NCBI RefSeq assembly: GCF_000242595.2
Contig: NC_017098.1
Location: 2,893,501 to 2,957,500 of the forward strand
Direction of reading: 5' to 3'
Length of the DNA stretch: 64,000 nucleotides
Source: Spirochaeta africana DSM 8902
Lineage (GTDB): Bacteria; Spirochaetota; Spirochaetia; DSM-27196; DSM-8902
Position 1 is the stretch's first letter. Every line of letters starts with the position of its first letter. This document shows positions 26,508 to 35,446 of this stretch, in pieces. The translations under genes were made by a program, and so were the position numbers. A model generated the notes under the pieces. That model saw only the letters and a program-made list of their open reading frames with translations, did no database searches and was not told where the DNA came from.

Positions 26508-27986
26508 CTATATCGACTCGGTAAATCTGCGCATCTCCTGCTCAGCCTCCGGGGTGATAATCCCGGCTGTCCGGCAGTAGGCAAACAGCTCATCTACCTG
26601 GGCACAGGCGTGCAGCTGTATACCGGCAGCCTGCATCTCACGCCGGCCCTGGCCGCCGCGCTCCAGCAGCACCACCAGATCCTCTACCACCAGACCGGCC
26701 TCCCGCAGGATCTCGACAGCCTCGATCTTGCTGCCGCCGGTGGTAATCAGATCATCCAGCAGCAGCACCCGTTCTCCCGGCTGCCAGCCCCCCTCGATGC
26801 GATTGCCGGTACCGTGCTTTTTCTTCTCCATACGGGGATAGATCATCGGAACCCCGATTTCCATGGACAGGGCCGTTGCCAGTGGCAATGCCGCTACCGG
26901 GATACCGGCGATCTTGTCGAAACTGAGTCCCTGAACTGCCTTGGCGTACGCCCGAGCAGTCTGACGCAGCAGGTCGGGACTGCTTACCACGCGACGCAGA
27001 TCGATGTAGTAAGGGGAAACGATCCCGGATTTCAGGGTGAACTCGCCAACGCGGAAACACTCCTGTGCCACCAGCCCCGCAAACATTCGCTCGTGCCCCG
27101 GCCCTGCCTGTCCGGCCGCAGCTGCCGGCCGGGCAGCCTTGGCCGCCCGGATAGCATCACGGTAATCACGCGCTGCCGCCCCCGGATCATCAGCCCGGGT
27201 AATCCCTCGAGCAACCACCGGGAGTATTCCCTGCCCATCATTGCGCAGCGCCGCGGCCAATGACTGTTCAAGTGAACCACCCTGGGCACCAATCCCCGGG
27301 CAGAGTATCCACATATCCGGGTACCGGGAGCGGATGGCATGCAGGGCTTCGATATCGGTCGCCCCGACAACCGCGCCAAGCGCCGGCGACCAGTCAGCAA
27401 TGCGTTCGGCGATGCGTTCAAACAGGCGCTCCGAGCCGGCAGACGGGGTACCGCCGGCAAGCTGCAGCTGCTGAAAGTCTTCGGAGCCAGGGTTGGAGGT
27501 TTTGATCAGTACGAAACCACCCTTGCGGCTATCCTGCAGAAATGGCTGCACCGCATCCCACCCCATGTAGGCATTCAAGGTAACCGCATCGGCGCGTAGA
27601 CTGCCGTAGGCAGCCGCTGCGTAGGCCTGGGCGGTTGCCCCGATATCCCCGCGTTTGCAGTCCAGAATCACCGGGACTTCGGCGGGAATGGCAGCGATAA
27701 TCTTTTCCAGCGCCGCTACCCCGGAGGCGCCAAAGGCCTCGTAGAAGGCAGCATTCGGCTTGTAGGCGGCTGCATACGGGAGGGTCTTTTCAATGATACC
27801 GGCGGCCCAGTCCACCAGACGACTGGTGATTTCGCTGCCGTTGTCGGGCAGAGGTGTATCGCGCTCGGAAAACTGCCCGTATCCATCCAGTCCGATATCG
27901 CCGGGACGGGGATCCAGTCCGATACACAACAGGGAATCTGCCGCTGCTACTCGCTGTTCCAGCCGCTCAAAAAAACCCGCACTCAT
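26508..27986 (-). CDS. pyrFE: Orotidine-5'-phosphate decarboxylase / orotate phosphoribosyltransferase fusion
   Basis: A 492-residue fusion of the last two UMP-synthesis enzymes. Residues about 1-285 are group 2 PyrF with VPVILDCKRGDIGATAQAY (catalytic Asp-Lys-Asp). Residues about 305-492 are PyrE with YYIDLRRVVSSP and the PRPP loop VLLLDDLITTGGSKIEAV. The order PyrF-PyrE is the reverse of animal UMP synthase. GAGGAG precedes the ATG. The linker is Ala-rich (KAARPAAAAGQAGP). Confidence 0.95.
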   Translation of the reverse strand: MSAGFFERLEQRVAAADSLLCIGLDPRPGDIGLDGYGQFSERDTPLPDNGSEITSRLVDWAAGIIEKTLPYAAAYKPNAAFYEAFGASGVAALEKIIAAIPAEVPVILDCKRGDIGATAQAYAAAAYGSLRADAVTLNAYMGWDAVQPFLQDSRKGGFVLIKTSNPGSEDFQQLQLAGGTPSAGSERLFERIAERIADWSPALGAVVGATDIEALHAIRSRYPDMWILCPGIGAQGGSLEQSLAAALRNDGQGILPVVARGITRADDPGAAARDYRDAIRAAKAARPAAAAGQAGPGHERMFAGLVAQECFRVGEFTLKSGIVSPYYIDLRRVVSSPDLLRQTARAYAKAVQGLSFDKIAGIPVAALPLATALSMEIGVPMIYPRMEKKKHGTGNRIEGGWQPGERVLLLDDLITTGGSKIEAVEILREAGLVVEDLVVLLERGGQGRREMQAAGIQLHACAQVDELFAYCRTAGIITPEAEQEMRRFTESI

Positions 27987-28052
27987 ATATACTCCTCGAT
28001 TCGATTAATAGCTTCGCCATCTTACCCTAATGCAATACCGTATGTCATGCGC

Positions 28053-28058
28053 TATACT
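28053..28058 (+). promoter_or_regulatory. -10 element of the sirtuin gene
   Basis: TATACT ends six bases before the ATG at 28065, with no Shine-Dalgarno between. The -35 region is not distinctive. Confidence 0.45.
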
Positions 28059-28064
28059 CACTGC

Positions 28065-28841
28065 ATGAGTGAAATGCACAGCGATTCCCGAATGCAGCAG
28101 GCAGCCCAGGTAATTGCCGATTCACACCATCTGATCGCCTTCACCGGGGCCGGCATTTCTGCCGAAAGCGGGATACCAACCTTCCGTGGTGACAACGGTA
28201 TCTGGCAGCGCTACGATCCGCGGGTGCTGGAGACCGGTTTTTTCAGGCAAAACCCTGCCGAGTCCTGGCGCGCCATCAGGGATATCTTCTATGCAACCGC
28301 CGCCGATACCAGGCCAAACCCCGGCCATCATGTCCTCGCTGACTGGGAGCAGCACGGGCTGCTGCACCACATAATCACCCAGAACATAGATGATCTTCAC
28401 CACCGTGCCGGAAGCCGATCCGTCAGCGAGTATCACGGCAGCATCCGGTTTCTCCGCTGCCAGAAGACCGGCAAAACCGTGCCGTTTACCGAGCAAACGC
28501 TGGAGGAGTCCATGGATGACCGGGGAGTTCCTGTCAGTCCCTGGGGCGGGATTCTGAAACCTGACTTTGTGTTTTTCGGTGAAGGGATTCCCCTGAAGGC
28601 CGCATCGCGATCCGAACTCGAGGCTCGCAACTGCGATGTCATGCTGGTAATCGGGTCAACCGGTGAGGTGTACCCGGCAGCGCAGCTCCCCGAGATTGCT
28701 GCCAAAGGCGGTGCCTGGATTATCGAGATTAATCCCCAGCGCAGCAATTTTACCCCGTGGATTACCGATATCTACCTCCCCTATCCTGCAGGCGAAGCAC
28801 TTCCCGCCCTGGCTGCCCTGATTGGCGGTTTGCGCAGCTGA
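28065..28841 (+). CDS. Sir2-family NAD-dependent deacylase with reduced zinc site
   Basis: 258 residues. NAD site GAGISAESGIPTFRG, TQNIDDLHHRAG, catalytic His in EYHGS, and the C-terminal INPQRS. Normal sirtuins carry two CxxC pairs in the small domain; here the first is a lone Cys (FLRCQKTG) and the second pair is replaced (VSPWGG where CxxCGG is usual). Zinc binding is therefore doubtful although the catalytic core is intact. The ATG at 28065 is favoured over 28047 because TATACT ends six bases upstream. Confidence 0.9.
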   Translation: MSEMHSDSRMQQAAQVIADSHHLIAFTGAGISAESGIPTFRGDNGIWQRYDPRVLETGFFRQNPAESWRAIRDIFYATAADTRPNPGHHVLADWEQHGLLHHIITQNIDDLHHRAGSRSVSEYHGSIRFLRCQKTGKTVPFTEQTLEESMDDRGVPVSPWGGILKPDFVFFGEGIPLKAASRSELEARNCDVMLVIGSTGEVYPAAQLPEIAAKGGAWIIEINPQRSNFTPWITDIYLPYPAGEALPALAALIGGLRS

Positions 28842-28857
28842 GGCTTTACCGTATACT
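28830..28857 (+). promoter_or_regulatory. Promoter of the thioesterase gene, leaderless type
   Basis: TTGCGC (28830-28835), a 16-base spacer and TATACT (28852-28857), seven bases before the ATG. It lies within and just after the end of the sirtuin gene. Confidence 0.55.
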
Positions 28858-28864
28858 GGCCGAC

Positions 28865-29287
28865 ATGGATACCTCTCAGTTCCCCCCGTATACCGTGCCG
28901 GTTCATATGCGCTTTCGCGATCTGGATGCATACGGTCATGTGAACAATGCCGTCATGTTCAACTACCTGGAAGAGGCCCGTATCTCCCTGCTGGGCCAGA
29001 GATTCTACGCTGCCGATGCACAGCAGGACATCCAGTTTCTGGTAAGAAAGGCTTCCTGCGAATATCTGCGCCCGCTGCTGCTTACCGGGCCTGAAGTGCT
29101 GATTACCATGCGTATTTCCGAGATGCGCGGTGCCAGCTTTCTGCTGGACTACGCGATCCACGATAACGAAGGAACCGAGTATGCCCGGGCAGAAACCCTG
29201 ATGGTGTGCTTTGATCCGGTACGTAACCGACCGGCCCGCATCCCGGCCTGGTTTCTGGAACACCTGGCGCAGAACACTGGTGGTTAG
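28865..29287 (+). CDS. Acyl-CoA thioesterase (4HBT hotdog family)
   Basis: 140 residues with hotdog-fold hallmarks: VHMRFRDLDAYGHVNNAVMFNYLEEARI, where Asp in RFRDLD is the usual catalytic residue, and KASCEYLRPLLLTGPEVLITMRI. It hydrolyses acyl-CoA esters; the substrate is unknown. Longer frames begin inside the sirtuin gene and lack support. The 3' end overlaps the convergent permease gene by four bases. Confidence 0.9.
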   Translation: MDTSQFPPYTVPVHMRFRDLDAYGHVNNAVMFNYLEEARISLLGQRFYAADAQQDIQFLVRKASCEYLRPLLLTGPEVLITMRISEMRGASFLLDYAIHDNEGTEYARAETLMVCFDPVRNRPARIPAWFLEHLAQNTGG

Positions 29288-30114
29288 TCCACAGATCCCA
29301 TCAATAAACCCGATGACAGATGTCGCGATGCCAGGGCAAACACTATCATGCTGGGAACACCCACCAGGATGCCGCCGGCAGCAAACTCACCCCATGCTAC
29401 CAGATACTGCCCCTGCAGCTGCATCAGCCCGACCGGCCAGGTAAGCAAATGAGGCCGGGCCAGTATCAGTCTGGCCAGCATGAATTCACTCCATATGCCC
29501 AGAAAACTCAATACAAAAACTACTCCCAGTATCGGCGCAGCAATAGGCAGCACAATATGCACAAGCGACTGCAGCATGGTAGCCCCATCTACCAGCGCAG
29601 CCTCCTCCAATGCCGGATCGATGTTCGCAAAGCTGCCGCGCAGTATCCAGATGCTGAACGGCGCTGCACCGATGGTGTACGCGATAACCAGACCAAGATA
29701 GGTATTTACCAGTCCCAGCCGGATAATCATCAGGTATGTCGCCATTGCTGCCGCAGCTCCTGGCACCAGCTGCACTGCGAGCAGACCGATCAGCATCTGT
29801 CGGCGCCACGGAACGCGCATACGCGCCAACGCATAGGCAGCTGAGGCAGTCAGCATTACCCCGATCAGGGCAGTCGGCACGGTTATCATGATCGAATTTG
29901 TTACCCACAACAGCAGATCGCGGTTGCGCAGAACACTGATATAGCTCTGCAGGCTGGCTCCCGCCGGGATCAGCCGTAAAGAGGTCGAGAACAGGCGATT
30001 ACCCGGACGCAGCGAGACTGCCAGTACTCTCAGCACCGGATACACCGCAACCACCGACATGACTGTTAAGAAAAGATATGATGCCAGCTTTACCTGCAGT
30101 TTGGGTTTTCTCAT
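29284..30114 (-). CDS. Sugar ABC transporter permease (MalG-like)
   Basis: 276 residues, six hydrophobic segments, and the EAA loop EEAALVDGATMLQSLVHIVLPIAAPIL that contacts the ATPase. It belongs to the carbohydrate-uptake (CUT1) group; its start overlaps the preceding permease by four bases. The operon (binding protein, two permeases) has no ATPase, as is common when several CUT1 importers share one MsmK/MalK-type ATPase elsewhere. Confidence 0.92.
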   Translation of the reverse strand: MRKPKLQVKLASYLFLTVMSVVAVYPVLRVLAVSLRPGNRLFSTSLRLIPAGASLQSYISVLRNRDLLLWVTNSIMITVPTALIGVMLTASAAYALARMRVPWRRQMLIGLLAVQLVPGAAAAMATYLMIIRLGLVNTYLGLVIAYTIGAAPFSIWILRGSFANIDPALEEAALVDGATMLQSLVHIVLPIAAPILGVVFVLSFLGIWSEFMLARLILARPHLLTWPVGLMQLQGQYLVAWGEFAAGGILVGVPSMIVFALASRHLSSGLLMGSVD

Positions 30115-31097
30115 TCAATAATCTCCTTGGGAAGAACACGTCCGAATCGTATCAATCCCAGCAACATGCACCCCATAACCAGCGAAAACAGCCAGCCGGC
30201 CATTGCCGATCTGGCATACTGCCCCGACCGCAGAGCAAGCTCCAGAATCACCACCGATATCAGTTCATTCCCTTGCGCGGCCATCAGATACGGCAGGTCA
30301 AAAGTACTGAACAGCCCCAGAAGGCTGAACAGCACCGGCGGCCACAGAACCGGCGAAATTATCGGCAGGGTAATGGATCGCAAACGGCGGAATGGCCCGG
30401 CGCCATCCAGCTCAGCGGCCTCCAGATAGGATGGCTGCATCCCGCGCAGCGCGCCTTCGATCACCAGGGTATAGTACGGGATGGCAAGATACAGACCAAC
30501 CATATGCATGGAGATCAGATTCCAGAACCGGTCCTGATTCCAGCGAATACGGATTCCCATCAGATTGTTCAACAGGTTGTTAACAAACCCGAACTCGTAA
30601 TGAAACTCGGTTCCCAGGCTGAGAATCAGTATGATTCCCGGCATTGCCCACGGCAGAAGCAGAAGGAACTTGAACAGCGCGCGCAGCCGCAGCGGCTGGA
30701 CCAGCGCCAGGGCGAGCAGCAAACCTGTGCCAAACCCCAGGCCAAGCTGGAACAAGGCCCAGACAGCCGTCCTTGCCATGGCTGCCGGAAACCCCTGCGC
30801 TGCCCTGGCCTCAAACATTAACCAGCGAAAGTTCTCCACATAATGCGCCAGCGAAAAGCTGTGATCCAGAACACGGCGCATCGACAGATTCGTCCCGGCA
30901 AGATAGATCGAGAACAGCAACGGAAAACCAACCAGCACTGCAGTGCCGATTATCCCCGGCGCCAGGAAAACCGCTGCCTGCCGCCACCGGCGAACCCTTC
31001 CCCAGGAAAAAGCGATGTAGGCAACCGCCAGCATTACCAGAATAAAGATGCCCAGCCCGATAAATGCTGCCGCAGCCTGAAGAATTCGCGTACCCAT
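30111..31097 (-). CDS. Sugar ABC transporter permease (MalF-like)
   Basis: 328 residues. Hydrophobic N-terminal helix, then a six-helix permease domain and the EAA loop YLEAAELDGAGPFRRLRSITLPIISPVL. Pairs with the MalG-like protein. The ORF starts 192 bases after the binding-protein stop, with a structured intercistronic region in between. Confidence 0.92.
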   Translation of the reverse strand: MGTRILQAAAAFIGLGIFILVMLAVAYIAFSWGRVRRWRQAAVFLAPGIIGTAVLVGFPLLFSIYLAGTNLSMRRVLDHSFSLAHYVENFRWLMFEARAAQGFPAAMARTAVWALFQLGLGFGTGLLLALALVQPLRLRALFKFLLLLPWAMPGIILILSLGTEFHYEFGFVNNLLNNLMGIRIRWNQDRFWNLISMHMVGLYLAIPYYTLVIEGALRGMQPSYLEAAELDGAGPFRRLRSITLPIISPVLWPPVLFSLLGLFSTFDLPYLMAAQGNELISVVILELALRSGQYARSAMAGWLFSLVMGCMLLGLIRFGRVLPKEIIE

Positions 31098-31174
31098 ACC
31101 CGGGAGTGTAGCGCCGCTCCATCACCACGGCAAGAGCTATTTGAGATAGTTAATTGTTTAACCTTTAAAGAAAA

Positions 31175-31255
31175 GCACCGGCAGTGCCACATGTGCAAAC
31201 GAACTCCGTTATGCGGCTCATTTCTGCAGGATGGTATCCGCAGCACTACCGGTGC
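31175..31255. repeat. Nested inverted repeats between binding-protein and permease genes
   Basis: Arms GCACCGGCAGTGC (31175-31187) and GCACTACCGGTGC (31243-31255) pair at 12 of 13 positions around a loop that contains a second dyad CTGCAGGAT/ATCCGCAG (31225-31243). Lying between binding protein and permeases, it may protect the upstream message or partly terminate, as in other sugar importers. Confidence 0.75.
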
Positions 31256-31289
31256 GCACATTCAGTGCGGCAGGTTTTTTCCCAGCAGC

Positions 31290-32612
31290 TTATGGCCAGC
31301 TGGCATCGATGTCACGCAGAACAGCATTCAGATCCTTGCCGTTCACGTAGTTCACCATCTCGGTCCAGAACGATCCGGCACCAACCGGCCCCGGCATAAG
31401 GTCAGACCCGTCGAAGCGGAAGGTATCCGCATCGCGAATGATCTCGGCGTAGCGGCGATCAGCCTCGGTGGTATACCAGTCCAGCGGGGTGTCGGCATGC
31501 GGGGATACGAATCCGCCGGCCTCTACCCATGCCTTGGTCGAGATACCCTGGGTCATAAAGCGAGCCAGTGCGCGTACCTCGGGGCGATCGTTGAACACAC
31601 CATAGATATCGCCGGCACCCAGTACCGGGCTGCCGAATTCCTCGTCGATCGGCGGCAGGTAAAAGAAATCCACATCCTCGCCGACAACTGCACCCTCGGG
31701 AAAGAATGCCGGAATAAAGCTGGCCTGGCGGTGCAGCCATGCTGCCGGAGGATCTTCGAACAGGGCATTCGGGGCATCACCAAACGGTACCAGCAGGATT
31801 GCGTCGGTGCCGCCCAGTACATAGTCCTCGTTGAACCAGATATCGCTCATGATCTCGAAGGCACGGCGCACTTCCGGGCTGTCGAAGGGATGCTCGCCCA
31901 CAGTCCAGGCATCATACACCTCTACCGGCGCGGTGCGCAGCAGGATGTCCTCGATCCAGTCGGTACCAACCCAGCCGGTAGCACCGGCACTCTCGATCCC
32001 GATGCTCCAGGGAACATCACCGTCGGCAACAATCTGGTCACTCAGGGCAATCAGCTCGTCCCAGGTTTCGGGGATCTGGTAGCCGCGCTCCTCGAACGGT
32101 CCCTTGGGGTACCATACCAGCGACTTTACGTTGGCCCGGTGCCAGAAACCCGACATGATCCCGTCCATGGTAGCCATGTCCAGCCAGCTCTGATCGTACT
32201 GCTGCTGCAGATAGTCCATGCTGAACCAGTCGTTCAGGTCGATTACCTCGCCGCCAGCCACAAAGTCGCCCAGCAGGCCCGGCTGCGGGAACGCACCCAT
32301 ATCTGGCGGGCTGCCGCCCTCTACACGTACGGTAATCAGCGACTCGAAGTCACCAGAACCCTCGTACACTACGCGAATACCGGTCTGTTCCTCGAAGATC
32401 CGCATGCTTTCGCGGAAGCGGCGTGCGTCTTCATCTACAAACGCACCGAATACATCGACACGTCGTCCCGACAGATCCTGTCCGTCAGTCCATGGATTGT
32501 CGGTAAAGTCCCGATCGGCTACCGCCGCATCCTGCTGGCCTGCAGCAAACAGCCCGACCGGCATGGCAAGCAGGACTGCCGTCAGCACAAGTAAACACTT
32601 GCTTCGATTCAT
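31290..32612 (-). CDS. Extracellular solute-binding protein of a sugar ABC transporter
   Basis: 440 residues. Signal peptide (MNRSKCLLVLTAVLLAMPVGLFA) followed by AGQQ, a start often seen in spirochaete binding proteins; the cleavage site is before or within AGQQ. Family 1 fold: FEEQTGIRVVYEGSGDFESLITVRVEGGSPPDMGAFPQPG. The sequence resembles the alpha-glucoside-binding AglE type, which is an impression only. GAGGAGG precedes the ATG. Confidence 0.92.
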   Translation of the reverse strand: MNRSKCLLVLTAVLLAMPVGLFAAGQQDAAVADRDFTDNPWTDGQDLSGRRVDVFGAFVDEDARRFRESMRIFEEQTGIRVVYEGSGDFESLITVRVEGGSPPDMGAFPQPGLLGDFVAGGEVIDLNDWFSMDYLQQQYDQSWLDMATMDGIMSGFWHRANVKSLVWYPKGPFEERGYQIPETWDELIALSDQIVADGDVPWSIGIESAGATGWVGTDWIEDILLRTAPVEVYDAWTVGEHPFDSPEVRRAFEIMSDIWFNEDYVLGGTDAILLVPFGDAPNALFEDPPAAWLHRQASFIPAFFPEGAVVGEDVDFFYLPPIDEEFGSPVLGAGDIYGVFNDRPEVRALARFMTQGISTKAWVEAGGFVSPHADTPLDWYTTEADRRYAEIIRDADTFRFDGSDLMPGPVGAGSFWTEMVNYVNGKDLNAVLRDIDASWP

Positions 32613-32665
32613 AGTTTCCTCCTCGTATTTCAGCCACTGCGTGACTGATTCGTGTTACTAACGCG

Positions 32666-32694
32666 ATTCTACGACGAGTTCTGAGGGAGCGCAA
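32666..32694 (-). promoter_or_regulatory. Promoter of the sugar importer operon
   Basis: Minus strand TTGCGC (32689-32694), a 17-base spacer and TAGAAT (32666-32671). This gives a leader of about 45 bases before the binding-protein ATG. Confidence 0.6.
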
Positions 32695-32773
32695 CAATTT
32701 TTCTTTAGACCACGAAATAAAAACGGTTTACCGGGACCCATGACGATCCCAGTCACGACTGCAGAACCAAATA

Positions 32774-32803
32774 CTGGCAATCCTGCAGCGGTCACAGTAT
32801 AGT
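32774..32803 (+). promoter_or_regulatory. Promoter of the 137-residue secreted protein, leaderless type
   Basis: CTGGCA (32774-32779), 18 bases, TATAGT (32798-32803), then six bases and the ATG at 32810. An AAGG inside those six bases could serve as a weak ribosome contact if the message started earlier. Confidence 0.5.
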
Positions 32804-32809
32804 GAAGGT

Positions 32810-33223
32810 ATGAAAACACGCTGTGCTATAGCAATTATTGTATTGGCCGTTGCGGCAGCTCTGCCGGCAACAGCCCAGGAGTTTGATGTCCAGGGAGACT
32901 GGACAGCCTATGCGCCAACCCAGCTTCCCAACTACAGCCTGCGAGAGCATCAGAACCCGGGCAGCGGCGGCGACATGGCGCTGGGCGAGATCTCTTTTGC
33001 CGGAGATGGCGCCTTGCAGACCGACTTTCTGCCCTATACCGAGTGGCAGGAAAGCACCGGATTTCTGGTGTTACAGGACGGGGATCGCCAGAGCTTTTTT
33101 GCGGTTCGCGAACTCACCCCGGAAGTACTGGTGCTGGTAAACCTGACCGTAACCGAACAAAACCGGCGTATCATCAACATCCGGGTGCATCGCCCCGAAA
33201 GCCTGCTGCTGATACGCCAGTAG
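32810..33223 (+). CDS. Secreted protein of unknown function
   Basis: 137 residues with a clear signal peptide (MKTRCAIAIIVLAVAAALPATAQEF; cleavage predicted at ATA-QEF). The mature part is beta-rich and acidic (VQGDWTAYAP..., GEISFAGDGALQTDFLPYTEW). I recognise no family. It is divergent from the sugar-binding protein gene and convergent with ftsH. Confidence 0.75.
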   Translation: MKTRCAIAIIVLAVAAALPATAQEFDVQGDWTAYAPTQLPNYSLREHQNPGSGGDMALGEISFAGDGALQTDFLPYTEWQESTGFLVLQDGDRQSFFAVRELTPEVLVLVNLTVTEQNRRIINIRVHRPESLLLIRQ

Positions 33224-33253
33224 TGCTGTCGAAGCAGCTGTCGCGACAGCTGC

Positions 33254-35392
33254 TTACTCGCGATCGGTATCCGGCGGTGTATCTACGGTGTCTCCGGCAG
33301 ATGCCGGATCGGCACCTGGATCGGCGGCGCCCGGATCAGTAGCTGGATCGGCGGCACCTGACTCAGTACCCGGATCGGCCGAAACGGGCTTGTCCAGCGG
33401 ATGCCGCTCCTCAGGCTCCTCACCCAAGAGCTCGATAAACTGGTCACGGCTCAGCACTTCGTGCTCGAGCAGGTGATCGGTTATCGAGTCGAGCAACTCG
33501 CGGTGCTTCTGCAGAAACTCGATGACCTTCTCGTACCGCTCTCCCACCAGACGGGCAATCTCTTCATCAATATACTGCTGGGTACTCTCCGAGTACTCCC
33601 TGCTTGACAGCGAGACCTCATTGTCAAGATAGGTGCCACCGCCGCCTTTTGGCAGGTACACATTATGAAACTTCTCGCTCATCCCGAATTCGGTAATCAT
33701 ACGGCGCACGATGTCGCCGGCCTTGCTCAGGTCATTGCTGGCTCCGGTGGAGATATCCCCGTACACCACCTTCTCGGCTGCCCGGCCACCCAACAGGACA
33801 TCCACCTTGCCGATGAGCTCGTCCTGTGTCATCAGAAAACGATCCTCGATCGGGACCTGCAGGGTATATCCCAGCGCACCATAGCCACGCGGCACGATCG
33901 AGATCTTTTCCACCGGATCTGCACCGGTAGTATAGTGGGCAACCATGGCGTGCCCTACCTCGTGGTATGCAATACGCCGCCGCAGCTCCGGATTGATCGC
34001 CCGGTTTTTCTTCTGCAGCCCGGCCATAACCTTCTCGATGGCCTCTTCCAGGTCTTCCTGGATGACCACATCGCGATCCGCCCGAACAGCCAGCAGGGCT
34101 GACTCATTGATGATGTTGGCAAGATCCGCCCCGGCCAGTCCGGCGGTTGCGCGGGCAATCCGCGCCATATCTACCTGCGTTGAAAGCTTGACGCCCTTGG
34201 CATGAATCTCCAGAATCGCCTGCCGCCCGTCAAGATCGGGTTTATCGACCAGGACCTGACGATCAAAACGGCCCGGCCTCATCAGGGCTGGATCCAGGGT
34301 CTCCGGACGGTTGGATGCGGCCAGCACGATTACCCCGCTGCGCGCATCAAACCCGTCCATCTCTACCAGCAGCTGGTTCAGGGTCTGTTCACGTTCATCA
34401 TTGGTCGACATCCGCGACCGGCTTTTCCCGATAGCATCAAGCTCATCGATAAAAATGATGGAGGGCGCCTTTTCCCGGGCCTGCTTGAACAGGTCGCGTA
34501 CCCGGCTGGCTCCTACCCCGACAAACATCTCTACAAAGTCTGAGCCGCTCATACGAAAGAACGGCACCCCTGCCTCGCCGGCTACCGCCCGAGCCAGCAG
34601 GGTTTTACCGGTACCCGGAGGCCCGATCAGCATGACCCCCTTGGGAATCTTGCCCCCGATAGCCAGATAGCGCTCCGGCTTCTGTAAAAAATCCACAACC
34701 TCTTCCAGCTCGGCTTTGGACTCATCCGCGCCGGCTACATCGGTAAACTTGACCCCGGTGTCACCCTCTACCGCTACCTTGGCATTGTTCTTGCCAAAGT
34801 TCATAAGCCCGCCAGCCCCGCCCATGTTCCCGAGCCGACTGAACATGATTCGCCAGAAGATCAACAGGATAGCAATCGGAATGATCCAGCTCAGCAGCAG
34901 GCTCAACAGGGGCCGTTCCTCGGGAAACACCCCGGAGAACTCCACCCCCTGCGCCATCATCAGATCGATCAACTCGGCGTCGCTGTGCGAAGGTATACGG
35001 CTGGCGATGTAGGTCCAGGGACTGGTCTGCTGCAGAAGTCCCTCGGCAGCCGGTGCTTGCCGGGAGGTACTGCGGCCGCGCAGGGCCTGCTGCGATATCT
35101 GGACCTGCTGAATCTCACCGGACTCAATCTTCTGTACGAATTCGCGATATGATATCTCGTTCTCTGAGGGCTGAGCCTGAAACAGATTCATAACCAGCAT
35201 CAGCACGATGGCGATGATCAGGAAGAGAAAAGGAAAATTCATTCCACCCTTAAAGAAATTGCCGAAACCGGGGAACTGACGGTTCTGATCATCATCACCG
35301 GAGTCAGAATCCTTTTTGCCACCCCACGGGTTGGATGGATCGGGTTTGGAATCAGGGTTGTCGGATCCCGACATATACACCCATCTAAGCAT
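33254..35392 (-). CDS. ftsH: ATP-dependent zinc metalloprotease FtsH
   Basis: 712 residues. Membrane-anchored AAA+ protease that degrades misfolded and regulatory membrane proteins. Two transmembrane segments (about 52-70 and 160-180), Walker [16 protein letters not shown], Walker [10 protein letters not shown], the arginine-finger motif [18 protein letters not shown], and the zinc site HEVGH. The end is an unusual low-complexity tail rich in [12 protein letters not shown] units. Start 35392 ([12 protein letters not shown]) is preferred because GGAGG lies nine bases upstream, although MSGSD (35374) is also possible. A TATATT at 35414-35419 is a likely -10. Confidence 0.95.
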   Translation of the reverse strand: MLRWVYMSGSDNPDSKPDPSNPWGGKKDSDSGDDDQNRQFPGFGNFFKGGMNFPFLFLIIAIVLMLVMNLFQAQPSENEISYREFVQKIESGEIQQVQISQQALRGRSTSRQAPAAEGLLQQTSPWTYIASRIPSHSDAELIDLMMAQGVEFSGVFPEERPLLSLLLSWIIPIAILLIFWRIMFSRLGNMGGAGGLMNFGKNNAKVAVEGDTGVKFTDVAGADESKAELEEVVDFLQKPERYLAIGGKIPKGVMLIGPPGTGKTLLARAVAGEAGVPFFRMSGSDFVEMFVGVGASRVRDLFKQAREKAPSIIFIDELDAIGKSRSRMSTNDEREQTLNQLLVEMDGFDARSGVIVLAASNRPETLDPALMRPGRFDRQVLVDKPDLDGRQAILEIHAKGVKLSTQVDMARIARATAGLAGADLANIINESALLAVRADRDVVIQEDLEEAIEKVMAGLQKKNRAINPELRRRIAYHEVGHAMVAHYTTGADPVEKISIVPRGYGALGYTLQVPIEDRFLMTQDELIGKVDVLLGGRAAEKVVYGDISTGASNDLSKAGDIVRRMITEFGMSEKFHNVYLPKGGGGTYLDNEVSLSSREYSESTQQYIDEEIARLVGERYEKVIEFLQKHRELLDSITDHLLEHEVLSRDQFIELLGEEPEERHPLDKPVSADPGTESGAADPATDPGAADPGADPASAGDTVDTPPDTDRE

Positions 35393-35446
35393 AAACTACA
35401 GCCTCCGTCCCTGAATATACCAAGGATTCGTGTTCCGGGAAACCAG

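Noticed and set aside
31147..31162. TAGTTAATTGTT shared with the minus strand at about 63197-63208
   Set aside because: A 12-base A-T-rich match in two unrelated places; too short to claim a common regulator.
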